From the NCBI RefSeq assembly GCF_001545155.1, contig NZ_CP014226.1, positions 890,145 through 954,144 of the forward strand: a DNA stretch of 64,000 nt. Direction: 5' to 3'. Numbering within the stretch: the stretch's first letter is position 1; the number at the start of each line of letters is the position of its first letter. This DNA comes from Halomonas chromatireducens. Its GTDB lineage: Bacteria; Pseudomonadota; Gammaproteobacteria; Pseudomonadales; Halomonadaceae. The notes below the pieces were generated by a model that was not told the origin of the DNA, ran no database searches, and saw nothing but the letters and a program-made list of their open reading frames with translations. This document shows, one piece after another, positions 10,435 to 18,428 of this stretch. The position numbers and the translations under genes were made by a program.

Positions 10435-10893
10435 ATGACCGTTACGTTGCGCGAGGCGCAGGCCAAGGATCTGGACGCCCTCGTTCGTCTCGAGCAGGTC
10501 GCCTTCGAGGGTGATCAATTCAGCCGTCGGCAACTGTGGCACCTGCTCAATCGGGCCAATGCCCATATTCTGCTGGTCGAGAACGCCGAGAACCGCCTGC
10601 TCGGCCATGGCATCCTGCTGTTTCGCCGAAGCAGTCAGCGTGTGCGTCTCTACTCCTTCTGCGTACATCCCGAGGTGCGTGGGATGGGAATCGGTCGCCA
10701 ATTGCTCGAGGCCCTGGAGCAGGAGGCGCGGCGGTGCGGCGGTGAGCGCCTGGTTCTGGAGGTGCGTGCCGACAACCGGGTTGCGCTGGCGTTATATCGG
10801 CGCATGGGCTTCACCCTGCAGCGTTGGCTGGAAGACTACTATGAGGATGGATGCGCCGGCTGGCAGATGGAAAAGCCGCTGACGGCGGTGTGA
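10435..10893 (+). CDS. GNAT family N-acetyltransferase, partner of the RimK-like gene
   Basis: The 152-residue single-domain acetyltransferase shows VRLYSFCVHPEVRG followed by the acetyl-CoA binding motif MGIGRQLLEALEQEA (V/I-x-x-x-G-x-G-x-x-L). It then has the motif B region ADNRVALALYRRMGF, a RimI-like ending. The start is ATG 10435; two nearby upstream ATGs give unconserved extensions or a short out-of-frame read. It is divergent from the ATP-grasp gene across 168 bases. In related bacteria a similar GNAT domain is fused to a C39-like peptidase; here it stands alone. The substrate is unknown. Confidence 0.85.
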   Translation: MTVTLREAQAKDLDALVRLEQVAFEGDQFSRRQLWHLLNRANAHILLVENAENRLLGHGILLFRRSSQRVRLYSFCVHPEVRGMGIGRQLLEALEQEARRCGGERLVLEVRADNRVALALYRRMGFTLQRWLEDYYEDGCAGWQMEKPLTAV

Positions 10894-10964
10894 TAGGTGA
10901 ATATAACCTGCAACTGCTAGAATGCGTTTCCACCCTCCTTATAATCGGCCAGTGGGACTTGACC

Positions 10965-11450
10965 ATGCCATCCTTCGACATCGTTTCCGAATTCGACAAG
11001 CACGAAGCCAGCAACGCCGTTGACCAGGCCAATCGCGAGATCCAGGGTCGTTTCGACTTCAAGGGTGTGACGGCGAGCCTCGAACTCAATGGTGACACCG
11101 TTCAGCTCGAGGCCGAGGTCGATTTCCAGCTGACGCAGATGCTCGACGTGCTGCGCAACCGGCTCATTGCCCGGGGTATCGATGCCCGCTGCATGGATCC
11201 CCAGGACCCCGAGCTTTCCGGCGTCCGGGCCCGCCAGCAGATCGTCCTGAAGCAGGGGCTCGAGCAGAAGGAAGCCAAGGATATCGTCAAGCGCATCAAG
11301 GATAGCAAGCTCAAGGTCCAGGCCCAGATCCAGGGCGACAAGGTCCGTGTGACCGGCAAGAAGCGCGACGACCTGCAGCAGGTCATGGCCCTGTTGCGGG
11401 GCGAGGGCGGCCCCGACCTGGCGCTGCAGTTCGACAACTTTCGGGACTGA
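10965..11450 (+). CDS. yajQ: YajQ family nucleotide-binding protein
   Basis: The 161-residue protein opens with MPSFDIVSEFDKHEASNAVDQ and has two ferredoxin-like halves typical of YajQ (older name UPF0234). Xanthomonas and Pseudomonas homologues bind cyclic di-GMP and act with a LysR-type regulator. E. coli YajQ binds nucleotides and RNA. I start at ATG 10965, which gives the standard length. A TAGAAT -10 hexamer at 10918-10923 in the 71-base gap after the GNAT gene suggests its own promoter. Family assignment is firm; the role here is not shown by the sequence. Confidence 0.95.
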   Translation: MPSFDIVSEFDKHEASNAVDQANREIQGRFDFKGVTASLELNGDTVQLEAEVDFQLTQMLDVLRNRLIARGIDARCMDPQDPELSGVRARQQIVLKQGLEQKEAKDIVKRIKDSKLKVQAQIQGDKVRVTGKKRDDLQQVMALLRGEGGPDLALQFDNFRD

Positions 11451-11558
11451 GCGAGTGCCTTGGTGTCGTGCTGCCTTGCCGCATCACGACATTCGATGCT
11501 GGATCCTCCACCCTACTGCAGTGTGATCTGATACAGGTCAAGTCGGGGTGAAAGCGAA

Positions 11559-11586
11559 CTTGAAATCCCGCCATTCGCCACCAATT
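11559..11586 (+). promoter_or_regulatory. Candidate heat-shock (sigma-32) promoter of the hsp20 gene
   Basis: CTTGAAA at 11559-11565 equals the sigma-32 -35 consensus. After a 13-base spacer, CACCAATT (11579-11586) partly matches the CCCCATNT -10. It lies about 80 bases before the Hsp20 start in a 218-base gap that holds no other recognisable element. Confidence 0.5.
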
Positions 11587-11668
11587 CTGCTAATGTCAAG
11601 GGGCAGCCCGACGGCATTGGGTATTCCGATTTGTGTCACATATGAAGTGAGCAAACAGGAGGTGGCGT

Positions 11669-12202
11669 ATGAATCTGCAGAAGCTCTCTCCCTGGAACTG
11701 GTTCAAGAGCGAGAACGCTGATACCCCGGCTCCGCCAACCACGGTTGAGTCCCGGCGGGGTGAGCTCACGCCGTTCCTGGGCATGCATCAGGAGTTGGAT
11801 CGCTGGATGGACAGCGTGATGCGTCAGTTCGGCATGCCGTCCCTGGAAAGTCGCCTTGGGGACATGCCGGGTCTGCTGCAGCCACGGCTCGATATCGCCG
11901 AGCGTGGCAGCGAATACGTGATCAGCGTCGAGGTGCCGGGGGTAGAGGAGAAGGACATCACGCTCTCCCTGGATGACCATCGCCTGGTCATTGAAGGCGA
12001 GAAGCGCCACGAGAGCCGTACGGAGGAGCACCAGTTACATCGTGTCGAGCGCTCCTATGGCAGCTTCCGGCGCGTACTGGACCTGCCGGCGGATGCCCGG
12101 GATGAGGAGATCCAGGCCTCATTCGATAAAGGGGTGCTGACGGTGCGGGTGCCGCGCAGTGAACAAGCCAAGCCGGCCCGCCGTGAAATACCTATTCAGT
12201 GA
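11669..12202 (+). CDS. Small heat-shock protein, Hsp20/alpha-crystallin family
   Basis: The 177-residue protein has a variable N-terminal arm (about 1-70, WNWFKSENADT, then HQELDRWMDSVMRQFG). The alpha-crystallin domain (about 73-170) includes PRLDIAERGSEYVISVEVPGV, the VERSYGSFRRVLDLPADA strand typical of Hsp20, and GVLTVRVPR. Small heat-shock proteins hold unfolding proteins for refolding by DnaK/ClpB. A textbook Shine-Dalgarno (AGGAGG) precedes the ATG, and a sigma-32-like promoter lies upstream. A terminator follows, so the gene is probably monocistronic. Confidence 0.96.
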   Translation: MNLQKLSPWNWFKSENADTPAPPTTVESRRGELTPFLGMHQELDRWMDSVMRQFGMPSLESRLGDMPGLLQPRLDIAERGSEYVISVEVPGVEEKDITLSLDDHRLVIEGEKRHESRTEEHQLHRVERSYGSFRRVLDLPADARDEEIQASFDKGVLTVRVPRSEQAKPARREIPIQ

Positions 12203-12250
12203 AAACGGCTGATAACCCGGTTGTCAATGCCGGTCGCTGATGACAGTATC

Positions 12251-12278
12251 GGGCTCGCCCAGTGGCGGGCTCTTTTTT
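12251..12278 (+). terminator. Rho-independent terminator after hsp20
   Basis: GGGCTCGCC and GGCGGGCTC pair over nine positions (two as G-U in RNA) around a CAGT loop, followed by TTTTTT. Confidence 0.8.
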
Positions 12279-12364
12279 CGCCATAGGCAGAGGCGATTGG
12301 CCACGGTGGCAGTGATGGGCTTCAATGGTCAGCAACAGGATCGCCTCACTTCCGGAGGAAGCGC

Positions 12365-12769
12365 ATGCACTCGCTTCGCCGTGCCGCATACATTGCCCTG
12401 GCCTGGGTCAGCTTCTGCCTCGGTGTCATCGGTGTCTTCGTGCCGCTGATGCCGACAACCTGCTTCATGCTGCTGGCGGTCTGGGCGGCCTCTCGCGGTT
12501 CGCCGCGTTTTGCGCTGTGGATTCGTGAGCATCCCCGCTTCGGTCCGGCCGTGGTGGCCTGGGAGGGCGAGAGAGCCATTCCCCGCCACGCCAAATGGTT
12601 GGCTGGGGCCATGCTGAGCTTCTCGATCCTGGTATTGCTGTTCACCCTCAGCGTGGTCTGGCTGAAAGTGACGCTTGTTACCGGGCTCGTGCTGCTGGGC
12701 CTGTGGATTGCCAGCCGTCCCGAGCCTCGGGGGCTTGGCGCTCCCCCCGCGCAGCTTGTTCGCCGCTGA
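12365..12769 (+). CDS. DUF454 (YbaN-like) inner membrane protein
   Basis: The 134-residue protein matches the DUF454/YbaN pattern. It has an N-terminal helix with WVSFCLGVIGVFVPLMPTTCFMLLAVWAASRGSPRF, the family hallmark G-x-x-L/V-P-x-x-P-T-T. A cytoplasmic-like stretch follows (WIREHPRFGPAVVAWEGERAI), then two hydrophobic helices (about 80-122). Function is not established for the family. GGAGGAAG precedes the ATG. It lies between the hsp20 terminator and pepN, on the same strand as pepN. Confidence 0.88.
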   Translation: MHSLRRAAYIALAWVSFCLGVIGVFVPLMPTTCFMLLAVWAASRGSPRFALWIREHPRFGPAVVAWEGERAIPRHAKWLAGAMLSFSILVLLFTLSVVWLKVTLVTGLVLLGLWIASRPEPRGLGAPPAQLVRR

Positions 12770-12845
12770 ATCGACGGCTGCCTTTGAGGTTCGGGAGCCG
12801 GCCCCCGTACAATGGTCGTCGATTCCCGTCAGGAGCCTTTCCGCG

Positions 12846-15479
12846 ATGTCTGAACCCAAGCCGACCTATCTCAGCGACTATCGGCCGCCTGCCTACCGTG
12901 CCACTCACACCGAACTGACCTTCGATCTCAAGCCCGATGCCACCCGGGTCAAGGCTCGCCTGCACCTGGAGCGCCATCCGGAACGAGAAGCCGGCGCCGC
13001 CCTTGAACTCGATGGCGAGCAGCTCGTGCTCAAGTCCATCGCCATCGATGGTCAGCCACTGGAACAGGATGAGTATGCGCTCACGGCAACCGGTCTGATC
13101 GTACACCGGGTGCCGGAGCGTTTCCTGCTGGATACCGAGGTGGAAATCGCCCCGCAGGAAAATACCGCGCTCGAGGGACTCTACCTCTCCAACGGCATGT
13201 ACTGTACCCAGTGTGAGGCAGAGGGCTTCCGTCGCATCACCTATTACCTGGACCGACCCGATGTCATGGCGACCTTTTCCACCACGGTGATAGGCGACGC
13301 AACCCGTGAGCCGGTATTGCTTTCGAACGGCAATCCGGTGGAGCGCGGTGAGCTGCCGAGTGGGCGCCATTTCGTGACCTGGGAGGATCCACACCCCAAG
13401 CCCTGCTATCTGTTCGCCCTGGTTGCCGGGGATCTCCAGAAAGTAGAAGACAGCTTTACCACCATGAGCGGGCGCGAGGTGGCGCTGCAGATATGGGTCG
13501 AGGAGGAGAACCTCGACAAGACCGACCATGCCATGGCGTCACTGAAGCGGGCCATGACGTGGGATGAAGAGACCTACGGGCGTGAGTACGACCTGGACCT
13601 GTTCATGATCGTGGCGGTCAACGACTTCAATATGGGCGCCATGGAGAACAAGGGACTCAACATCTTCAACTCGGCAGCGGTGCTCACCCATCCCCATACC
13701 GCCACCGATGCCGCCTTCCAGCGGGTCGAGGGGATCGTTGCCCACGAATACTTCCACAATTGGTCAGGGAACCGGGTGACCTGTCGTGACTGGTTCCAGC
13801 TCTCGCTGAAGGAGGGATTCACCGTCTTCCGTGATCAATGCTTCTCTGCCGATGTCAATTCGGCGCCGGTCAAGCGCATCGAGGACGTCTCCTTCTTCCG
13901 CACGGCCCAGTTTGCCGAGGATGCCGGGCCTACGGCGCATCCGATACGCCCTGATCATTACATAGAGATCACCAATTTCTACACCCTGACTATTTATGAA
14001 AAGGGGGCAGAGGTGGTCCGCATGCTGCGCAATCTGGTGGGCTGGGAAGCTTTTCGCCGCGGCAGTGATCTCTACTTTGGACGCTTCGACGGGCAGGCGG
14101 TAACCATCGAGGATTTCGTAGGCTGCATGGCAGAGGCATCGGGGCTTGACCTGTCCCAGTTCATGCGCTGGTACTCTCAGGCCGGGACGCCGGAGATCGA
14201 TGCCCACGGTGAGTACGACTATGCCAATGCCGAATACCACCTGACCCTGCGCCAGCGTACCCCGGCCACCCCCGGCCAACCTGAGAAAAAGCCGCTGCAC
14301 ATTCCGCTGCGTATGGGCCTGGTAGGTACCAAGAGCGGTCGTGACTTGCCCTTGACGTTGAACGGTGATTCGCTGGGTAGTGATGCGGTGATTCATCTAT
14401 GTGAAGACGAACAGACGTTCATCTTCACTGACGTTTCCGAGGCGCCGGTGCCCTCCTTGCTGCGCGGCTTCTCTGCGCCGGTTCAGCTGCGCTTCCACTA
14501 CAGTCGCGAAGACCTGGCATTCCTCATGGCCAGTGACTCCGACGGTTTTAATCGCTGGGATGCCGGCCAGCGACTGGCCATGCTGGCGCTGGATGACTTG
14601 ATTGCTGCACACCGCAATGGTGTCGAGAAGGTGATGGATCCTCGTGTTGTCGAGGCCTTCCGGGCCCTGCTTGAGCGTGGCGGCGACGACAAGGCGGTGC
14701 TTGCCGAGATGTTGACCCTTCCCTCCGAAGCTTATATCGCCGAACAGCAGCCGCTGGTGGATGTGGATGCCATCCATGCGGCGCGCACCTTCGTCAAGCA
14801 ATCCCTGGCTGTCACCCTTCGCGATGAATTCATGGCGCTTTTCGAGGCGAATCGCTCGGATGCTCCCTATGCTCCCGAACCGGAGCAGATTGGCCAGCGT
14901 AGCCTCAAGAACGTTGCCCTTAACTACTTGATGGCGATAGAGGATGAGCAGGGCATCGAATCGGCCCAGGCGCAGTTCCGTGCCGATCACAACATGACCG
15001 ACGTGCGTCATGCCCTGACCCTGCTCACTCACAGCAGCCGCACGGACCTGGCCGACCCGGCTTTGCGAGCCTTCGGTGAGAAATGGGCGCACGACCCGCT
15101 GGTAATGGACCAGTGGTTCAGCATTCAGGTCACCCGCCCTCAGTCGGATGCGCTGGACCGTGTCAGGTACCTGATGGACCATCCGGCCTTCTCATTGAAG
15201 AATCCCAACAGGGTGCGTGCCCTGGTCGGAACTTTCGCCAACCAGAACCGCGTCAACTTTCATCGTATCGATGGAGAGGGCTACCGACTGCTCGCCGATG
15301 TGGTGATCGAGCTGAATCGACTCAACCCGGAGATCGCCGCACGGCTGATCACTCCGCTGACCCGCTGGCAGCGCTTCGACGAGACCCGCCAGGACTTGAT
15401 GAAGGGTGAGCTCGAGCGTATTCGCGCCGAGGAGCTCTCGCCGAACGTCTATGAGGTGGTGGAAAAAGCGCTGGCTTGA
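12846..15479 (+). CDS. pepN: Aminopeptidase N (M1 family)
   Basis: A broad-specificity cytoplasmic zinc aminopeptidase, here 877 residues (E. coli 870). Visible residues are the exopeptidase motif GAMEN at 264-268 and the zinc site HEYFH at 300-304 with the third ligand in KEGFTVF (Glu323). The N-terminal beta domain and the long all-helical C-terminal domain are complete. ATG 12846 (MSEPKPTYLSDYRPP) is used because it starts exactly where family conservation starts. The open frame extends upstream to 12675 over the DUF454 gene and is not credible. Confidence 0.97.
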   Translation: MSEPKPTYLSDYRPPAYRATHTELTFDLKPDATRVKARLHLERHPEREAGAALELDGEQLVLKSIAIDGQPLEQDEYALTATGLIVHRVPERFLLDTEVEIAPQENTALEGLYLSNGMYCTQCEAEGFRRITYYLDRPDVMATFSTTVIGDATREPVLLSNGNPVERGELPSGRHFVTWEDPHPKPCYLFALVAGDLQKVEDSFTTMSGREVALQIWVEEENLDKTDHAMASLKRAMTWDEETYGREYDLDLFMIVAVNDFNMGAMENKGLNIFNSAAVLTHPHTATDAAFQRVEGIVAHEYFHNWSGNRVTCRDWFQLSLKEGFTVFRDQCFSADVNSAPVKRIEDVSFFRTAQFAEDAGPTAHPIRPDHYIEITNFYTLTIYEKGAEVVRMLRNLVGWEAFRRGSDLYFGRFDGQAVTIEDFVGCMAEASGLDLSQFMRWYSQAGTPEIDAHGEYDYANAEYHLTLRQRTPATPGQPEKKPLHIPLRMGLVGTKSGRDLPLTLNGDSLGSDAVIHLCEDEQTFIFTDVSEAPVPSLLRGFSAPVQLRFHYSREDLAFLMASDSDGFNRWDAGQRLAMLALDDLIAAHRNGVEKVMDPRVVEAFRALLERGGDDKAVLAEMLTLPSEAYIAEQQPLVDVDAIHAARTFVKQSLAVTLRDEFMALFEANRSDAPYAPEPEQIGQRSLKNVALNYLMAIEDEQGIESAQAQFRADHNMTDVRHALTLLTHSSRTDLADPALRAFGEKWAHDPLVMDQWFSIQVTRPQSDALDRVRYLMDHPAFSLKNPNRVRALVGTFANQNRVNFHRIDGEGYRLLADVVIELNRLNPEIAARLITPLTRWQRFDETRQDLMKGELERIRAEELSPNVYEVVEKALA

Positions 15480-15515
15480 AGGCCGGCAATCGGTCGCTAA
15501 ACCTGGCACGAACCA

Positions 15516-15540
15516 CAGCGCCGCCCATGGGGCGGCGCTG
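15516..15540 (+). terminator. Terminator-like hairpin between pepN and the convergent operon
   Basis: CAGCGCCGCCC and GGGCGGCGCTG form a perfect 11-bp stem with an ATG loop between two convergent genes. The T content downstream is weak (CTGTTTC), so termination efficiency is uncertain. Confidence 0.55.
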
Positions 15541-15578
15541 CTGTTTCGGGTGGTGCTGTTGCTTCGGGCGGAGAAGGC

Positions 15579-15866
15579 TCAGTTGATCAGCCAGCTCAAC
15601 ACCGTGACGCCGAGCAGCCCCCAGATCAGGGTCGCCACCAGGCGCCGGCGCAGCAGGGCGCGCAGGCCCAGATAGAGCAGCCACAGGCCGAGAACCAGGA
15701 TCAACAGGCTCACCAGGGTAGTCGGGACGCCTAGCGAAGCGGAGAGGCCGTGGAAAAATCCACGGGCGGCATCGCCCAGGTTCTGGAAGAAGTGGATCAG
15801 CAGATCCACCATGAAACGGATGATCTCGCCGAGTGTCTTGCCCAGCCAGGTAAAGAAATCTTGCAT
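15579..15866 (-). CDS. Small membrane protein, last gene of the DUF1538 operon
   Basis: A 95-residue protein I do not recognise. It begins with an amphipathic aromatic stretch (MQDFFTWLGKTLGEIIRFMVDLL, FFQNLGDAARGFFHGL). Two strong transmembrane helices follow (about 48-66 and 77-93), separated by a basic RALLRRRLV turn, with the C-terminus at WLIN. It starts 17 bases after the CBS gene, so it belongs to the four-gene operon and may be an accessory subunit of the DUF1538 membrane protein. No catalytic residues are visible. Confidence 0.7.
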   Translation of the reverse strand: MQDFFTWLGKTLGEIIRFMVDLLIHFFQNLGDAARGFFHGLSASLGVPTTLVSLLILVLGLWLLYLGLRALLRRRLVATLIWGLLGVTVLSWLIN

Positions 15867-15883
15867 GTGTCGTTCCGGTAGCC

Positions 15884-16270
15884 TTACTCGATCATGTCGA
15901 GAACGGTCCCTACGATATCATCCATGGTGACCAGGCCCACCAACTTGTTGTCATCGAGCACCAGAATCCGCTTCACCACGCTGTCGGTCATCAGGCTGGC
16001 GACATGACGCACATCCAGTGACTCGCCGACGCCGATGGCCGGCTTGGCGCAGACGTCATAGACGTTGATCAAGTCGATATCACCGTTCTCGGCGACGATG
16101 GTCTTGAGGATATTGGTGTAGGTGATCAGGCCCCAGGCGTCGTGGGGGTCCTGCTGCTCGACGACCAGGCTTTTGAGGTTGTGGCGCTTCATCAACCCCA
16201 GGGCGTCGCGAAGGGTGGCGAAGGGCGATACCGTCACCACGTCGCGCATCATGATGTCCTTGACCAGCAT
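15884..16270 (-). CDS. Stand-alone CBS-domain pair protein
   Basis: The 128-residue protein consists of a tandem CBS (Bateman) module. The first repeat runs from MLVKDIMMRDVVTVSPFATLRDALGLM, the second from VCAKPAIGVGESLDVRHVASLM to KRILVLDDNKLVGLVTMDDIVG. Bateman modules bind adenosyl ligands (AMP, ATP, SAM, c-di-AMP) and regulate transporters or enzymes. Between the PII-like gene and the small membrane gene, and downstream of DUF1538, it most plausibly senses a nucleotide for the membrane protein. GGAGTGACAAG precedes the ATG. The ligand is not predictable from sequence. Confidence 0.88.
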   Translation of the reverse strand: MLVKDIMMRDVVTVSPFATLRDALGLMKRHNLKSLVVEQQDPHDAWGLITYTNILKTIVAENGDIDLINVYDVCAKPAIGVGESLDVRHVASLMTDSVVKRILVLDDNKLVGLVTMDDIVGTVLDMIE

Positions 16271-16294
16271 CTTGTCACTCCGTCTGTTATTGAA

Positions 16295-16645
16295 TCAGTG
16301 GTCGTGTCTGAGCCGCTCTTCGAAGCGCTTGACCTGCGACATGTCGATGCCACCGAGGTGCTCCACGGGCAGCGTCATTACCAAACCCTTGGAGTCATCG
16401 CCGGAAGCGTTGAGTACCTGGCGTATGGCCTTAAGTACCTTCAGCGACAGCCCTTTCTCCAGCGTCATCAGCATGATGCTTTGACTGCCCTCGAAGGTCA
16501 GGCCGAAGAAGGTCTTCTTGCGCTCCCCACCGATTCCTCGGCCTGACATCAGGGTCATGCCAACGGCACCCGCGTCGGTGGCGGCATCGATGCACTCCTG
16601 CTCGAGATCCTCCGGAGCGATGGCAACCAATAGCGAAAACTTCAT
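16295..16645 (-). CDS. PII-like signalling protein
   Basis: The 116-residue protein (MKFSLLVAIAPEDLEQECIDAA...) fits the PII/GlnB ferredoxin-like fold. A T-loop-like segment, GRGIGGERKKTFFGL, lies near 35-50, and the chain ends in a helix, VKRFEERLR. It is a divergent, unclassified PII relative, lacking the GlnB uridylylation-loop signature. Its ATG overlaps the DUF1538 stop as ATGA, so translation is coupled. PII proteins often gate membrane transporters (GlnK-AmtB, SbtB-SbtA). By analogy it probably binds adenine nucleotides and regulates the DUF1538 protein. Confidence 0.85.
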   Translation of the reverse strand: MKFSLLVAIAPEDLEQECIDAATDAGAVGMTLMSGRGIGGERKKTFFGLTFEGSQSIMLMTLEKGLSLKVLKAIRQVLNASGDDSKGLVMTLPVEHLGGIDMSQVKRFEERLRHDH

Positions 16646-18138
16646 GTCCTCTTGCCTCCAGACTTGGCCACCCAATCCATGAGGATGGCATAGCTCATAA
16701 CGGTCACGATAGGGAAGATCGAGGCGAAAGCGATCAGCCCGAAGCCGTCGATCAGTACGTTACGTCCATCGATCTGGCTGGCCAGGCCAATGCCGAGCGC
16801 CGTTACCAGGGGCACGGTCACCTCGGAGGTCGTTACGCCTCCCAGGTCGAAGGCCAAAGCCACGATATACCGGGGCGCCAGGGCGGTCAGCAGGATAACC
16901 AGCGTATAACCACCGATAATGTAGTGGTGAATGGAGTCGCCGGTGATGATGCGATGTACACCGATGGTAATGCCAATGGCCACGCCGAGTGCCACCAGCA
17001 GGCGGATCACGTTGCCCTGGATCTTGCCCGCTGCTGCCTCTTCGGCCTGCTGACCAATGGCGATAAGTGCCGGTTCGGCCATGGTGGTGGCGAAACCGAT
17101 GCAGAAGGCGAAGAGATAGACCCAGAGCCAGGTATCGAGGGTGACCAATTGGTAGGCCATGCTCTGGCCGATGGGGAAGAGGCCGAGCTTGAGACCCACC
17201 ACGAAGGCGTAGAGACCGATGATGACCAGGGCGAAGCCAATGCTGACCCTGAGTGGATCGGCAAGTGAACGCTTGAGGACGGCGTATTGGAAGAACAGGA
17301 TCACCAGAATGATCGGCAGCACGTCGCGCAACATGCTGAAAAGATCGAGCACCATGACCAACAGCCCGGAAGGGGGCTCTGTGTCGCTGCTGGGCGCGAC
17401 CAGCTCTGCGCTATTGGCGATGCTGCCCGGATCGGCGTAGACCAGGATGCCGTAGAGCTGGACGCTGATCATCGGCACCATCACGGCCAGCGCCACCAGG
17501 CCGAAGCCATCGATCAGTGAGCTGCGGCCACGAATGGAGGCCGCGAGGCCAATGCCCAGGGCGGCTATAAGGGGCACAGTGACGATATTGGTGGTCACCC
17601 CGCCGGAGTCGTAGGCCAGGCCGACGATTTCTTCGGGCGCGAAGAACGTCACCAAGACGACCAGCATATACCCCACGATCATATACCAGTGCAGGGGGTG
17701 GCCCAGAATGATTCGGAACACACCGAGCGCCATCACCAGCCCCACGGAGCCGGCAACGATCAGGCGTAGCGTCAGGGCGTTGATCCGCCCATCGCTGATC
17801 TGTGCGGCCTGATCGGCGACAGCGATCAACGCCGGCTCGGCCACCACCGCAGAGAATCCGATGGCAAAGCCGAACAGCATCAGGATCGGCATCGAGCCGC
17901 GGCGAGCGAACTGGTTGGCCAGGCGCTTGCCCACCGGGAAGATACTCAGTTCTAGCCCCTGCAGGAACAGCGCGACGCCAACGGCAACGATCAACAGGCC
18001 GATCGTCATGCTTAACCCGTTGTCGGGCCATTGCCTCAACAGCAGTGCCTGAAAAAGGACCACCACAATGATAATCGGCAACAGGTTACGCATGGCATGG
18101 GCCAGCGCTTTGAGAAAATCCCTGAGTTGCTCTGCCAA
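16642..18138 (-). CDS. DUF1538 polytopic membrane protein
   Basis: A 498-residue integral membrane protein made of two homologous halves (about 10-230 and 260-490). Both halves carry the same signatures: GFAxGFxxxxAEPALIA, then A(Y/F)DxGGVTTxxVTVPLxxALGIGLA, then LIDGFGL. The repeated Glu in AEPALIA and Asp before GGVTT lie in hydrophobic surroundings, as expected for ion or substrate binding in a pseudo-symmetric transporter. The transported species is unknown. The start is TTG 18138 with a good Shine-Dalgarno (GGGGAG); the next ATG would cut off the first amphipathic helix. It heads an operon with PII-like, CBS and small membrane genes. Confidence 0.85.
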   Translation of the reverse strand: MAEQLRDFLKALAHAMRNLLPIIIVVVLFQALLLRQWPDNGLSMTIGLLIVAVGVALFLQGLELSIFPVGKRLANQFARRGSMPILMLFGFAIGFSAVVAEPALIAVADQAAQISDGRINALTLRLIVAGSVGLVMALGVFRIILGHPLHWYMIVGYMLVVLVTFFAPEEIVGLAYDSGGVTTNIVTVPLIAALGIGLAASIRGRSSLIDGFGLVALAVMVPMISVQLYGILVYADPGSIANSAELVAPSSDTEPPSGLLVMVLDLFSMLRDVLPIILVILFFQYAVLKRSLADPLRVSIGFALVIIGLYAFVVGLKLGLFPIGQSMAYQLVTLDTWLWVYLFAFCIGFATTMAEPALIAIGQQAEEAAAGKIQGNVIRLLVALGVAIGITIGVHRIITGDSIHHYIIGGYTLVILLTALAPRYIVALAFDLGGVTTSEVTVPLVTALGIGLASQIDGRNVLIDGFGLIAFASIFPIVTVMSYAILMDWVAKSGGKRT

Positions 18139-18204
18139 GACCGGCTCCCCTGAGCATGTTCCGTTGATACGACAATCGGTCTTGTCGCTGTTAAGCGGGG
18201 CGTG

Positions 18205-18233
18205 GACAGGCTAGCCTGTCATTTCAGATAGTA
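18205..18233 (-). promoter_or_regulatory. Perfect 16-bp palindrome and -10-like hexamer upstream of the DUF1538 operon
   Basis: GACAGGCTAGCCTGTC (18205-18220) is a perfect palindrome, 67 bases upstream of the DUF1538 start. On the minus strand, TACTAT (18233-18228) could be a -10, placing the transcription start at the edge of the palindrome, a typical repressor position. The -35 is not clear. The divergent gene, lemA, begins about 209 bases away on the other side. Confidence 0.4.
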
Positions 18234-18428
18234 ACATTAGCCTGATTCGATGGATGACTGGCGATGTGCCACGGTCACTGGCGACATGATACGTCTGAGG
18301 CCACATTATATCATCGCGTATGGCCTTGTGTGGGAATGCCCGGTTTGTCGTGAATTGATCAGGGTCAAGACTATGTTTTTCGTCCGGAACGAGATCGCGC
18401 GCATCGCGCAAAAAGGAGAGGAGCAGCC

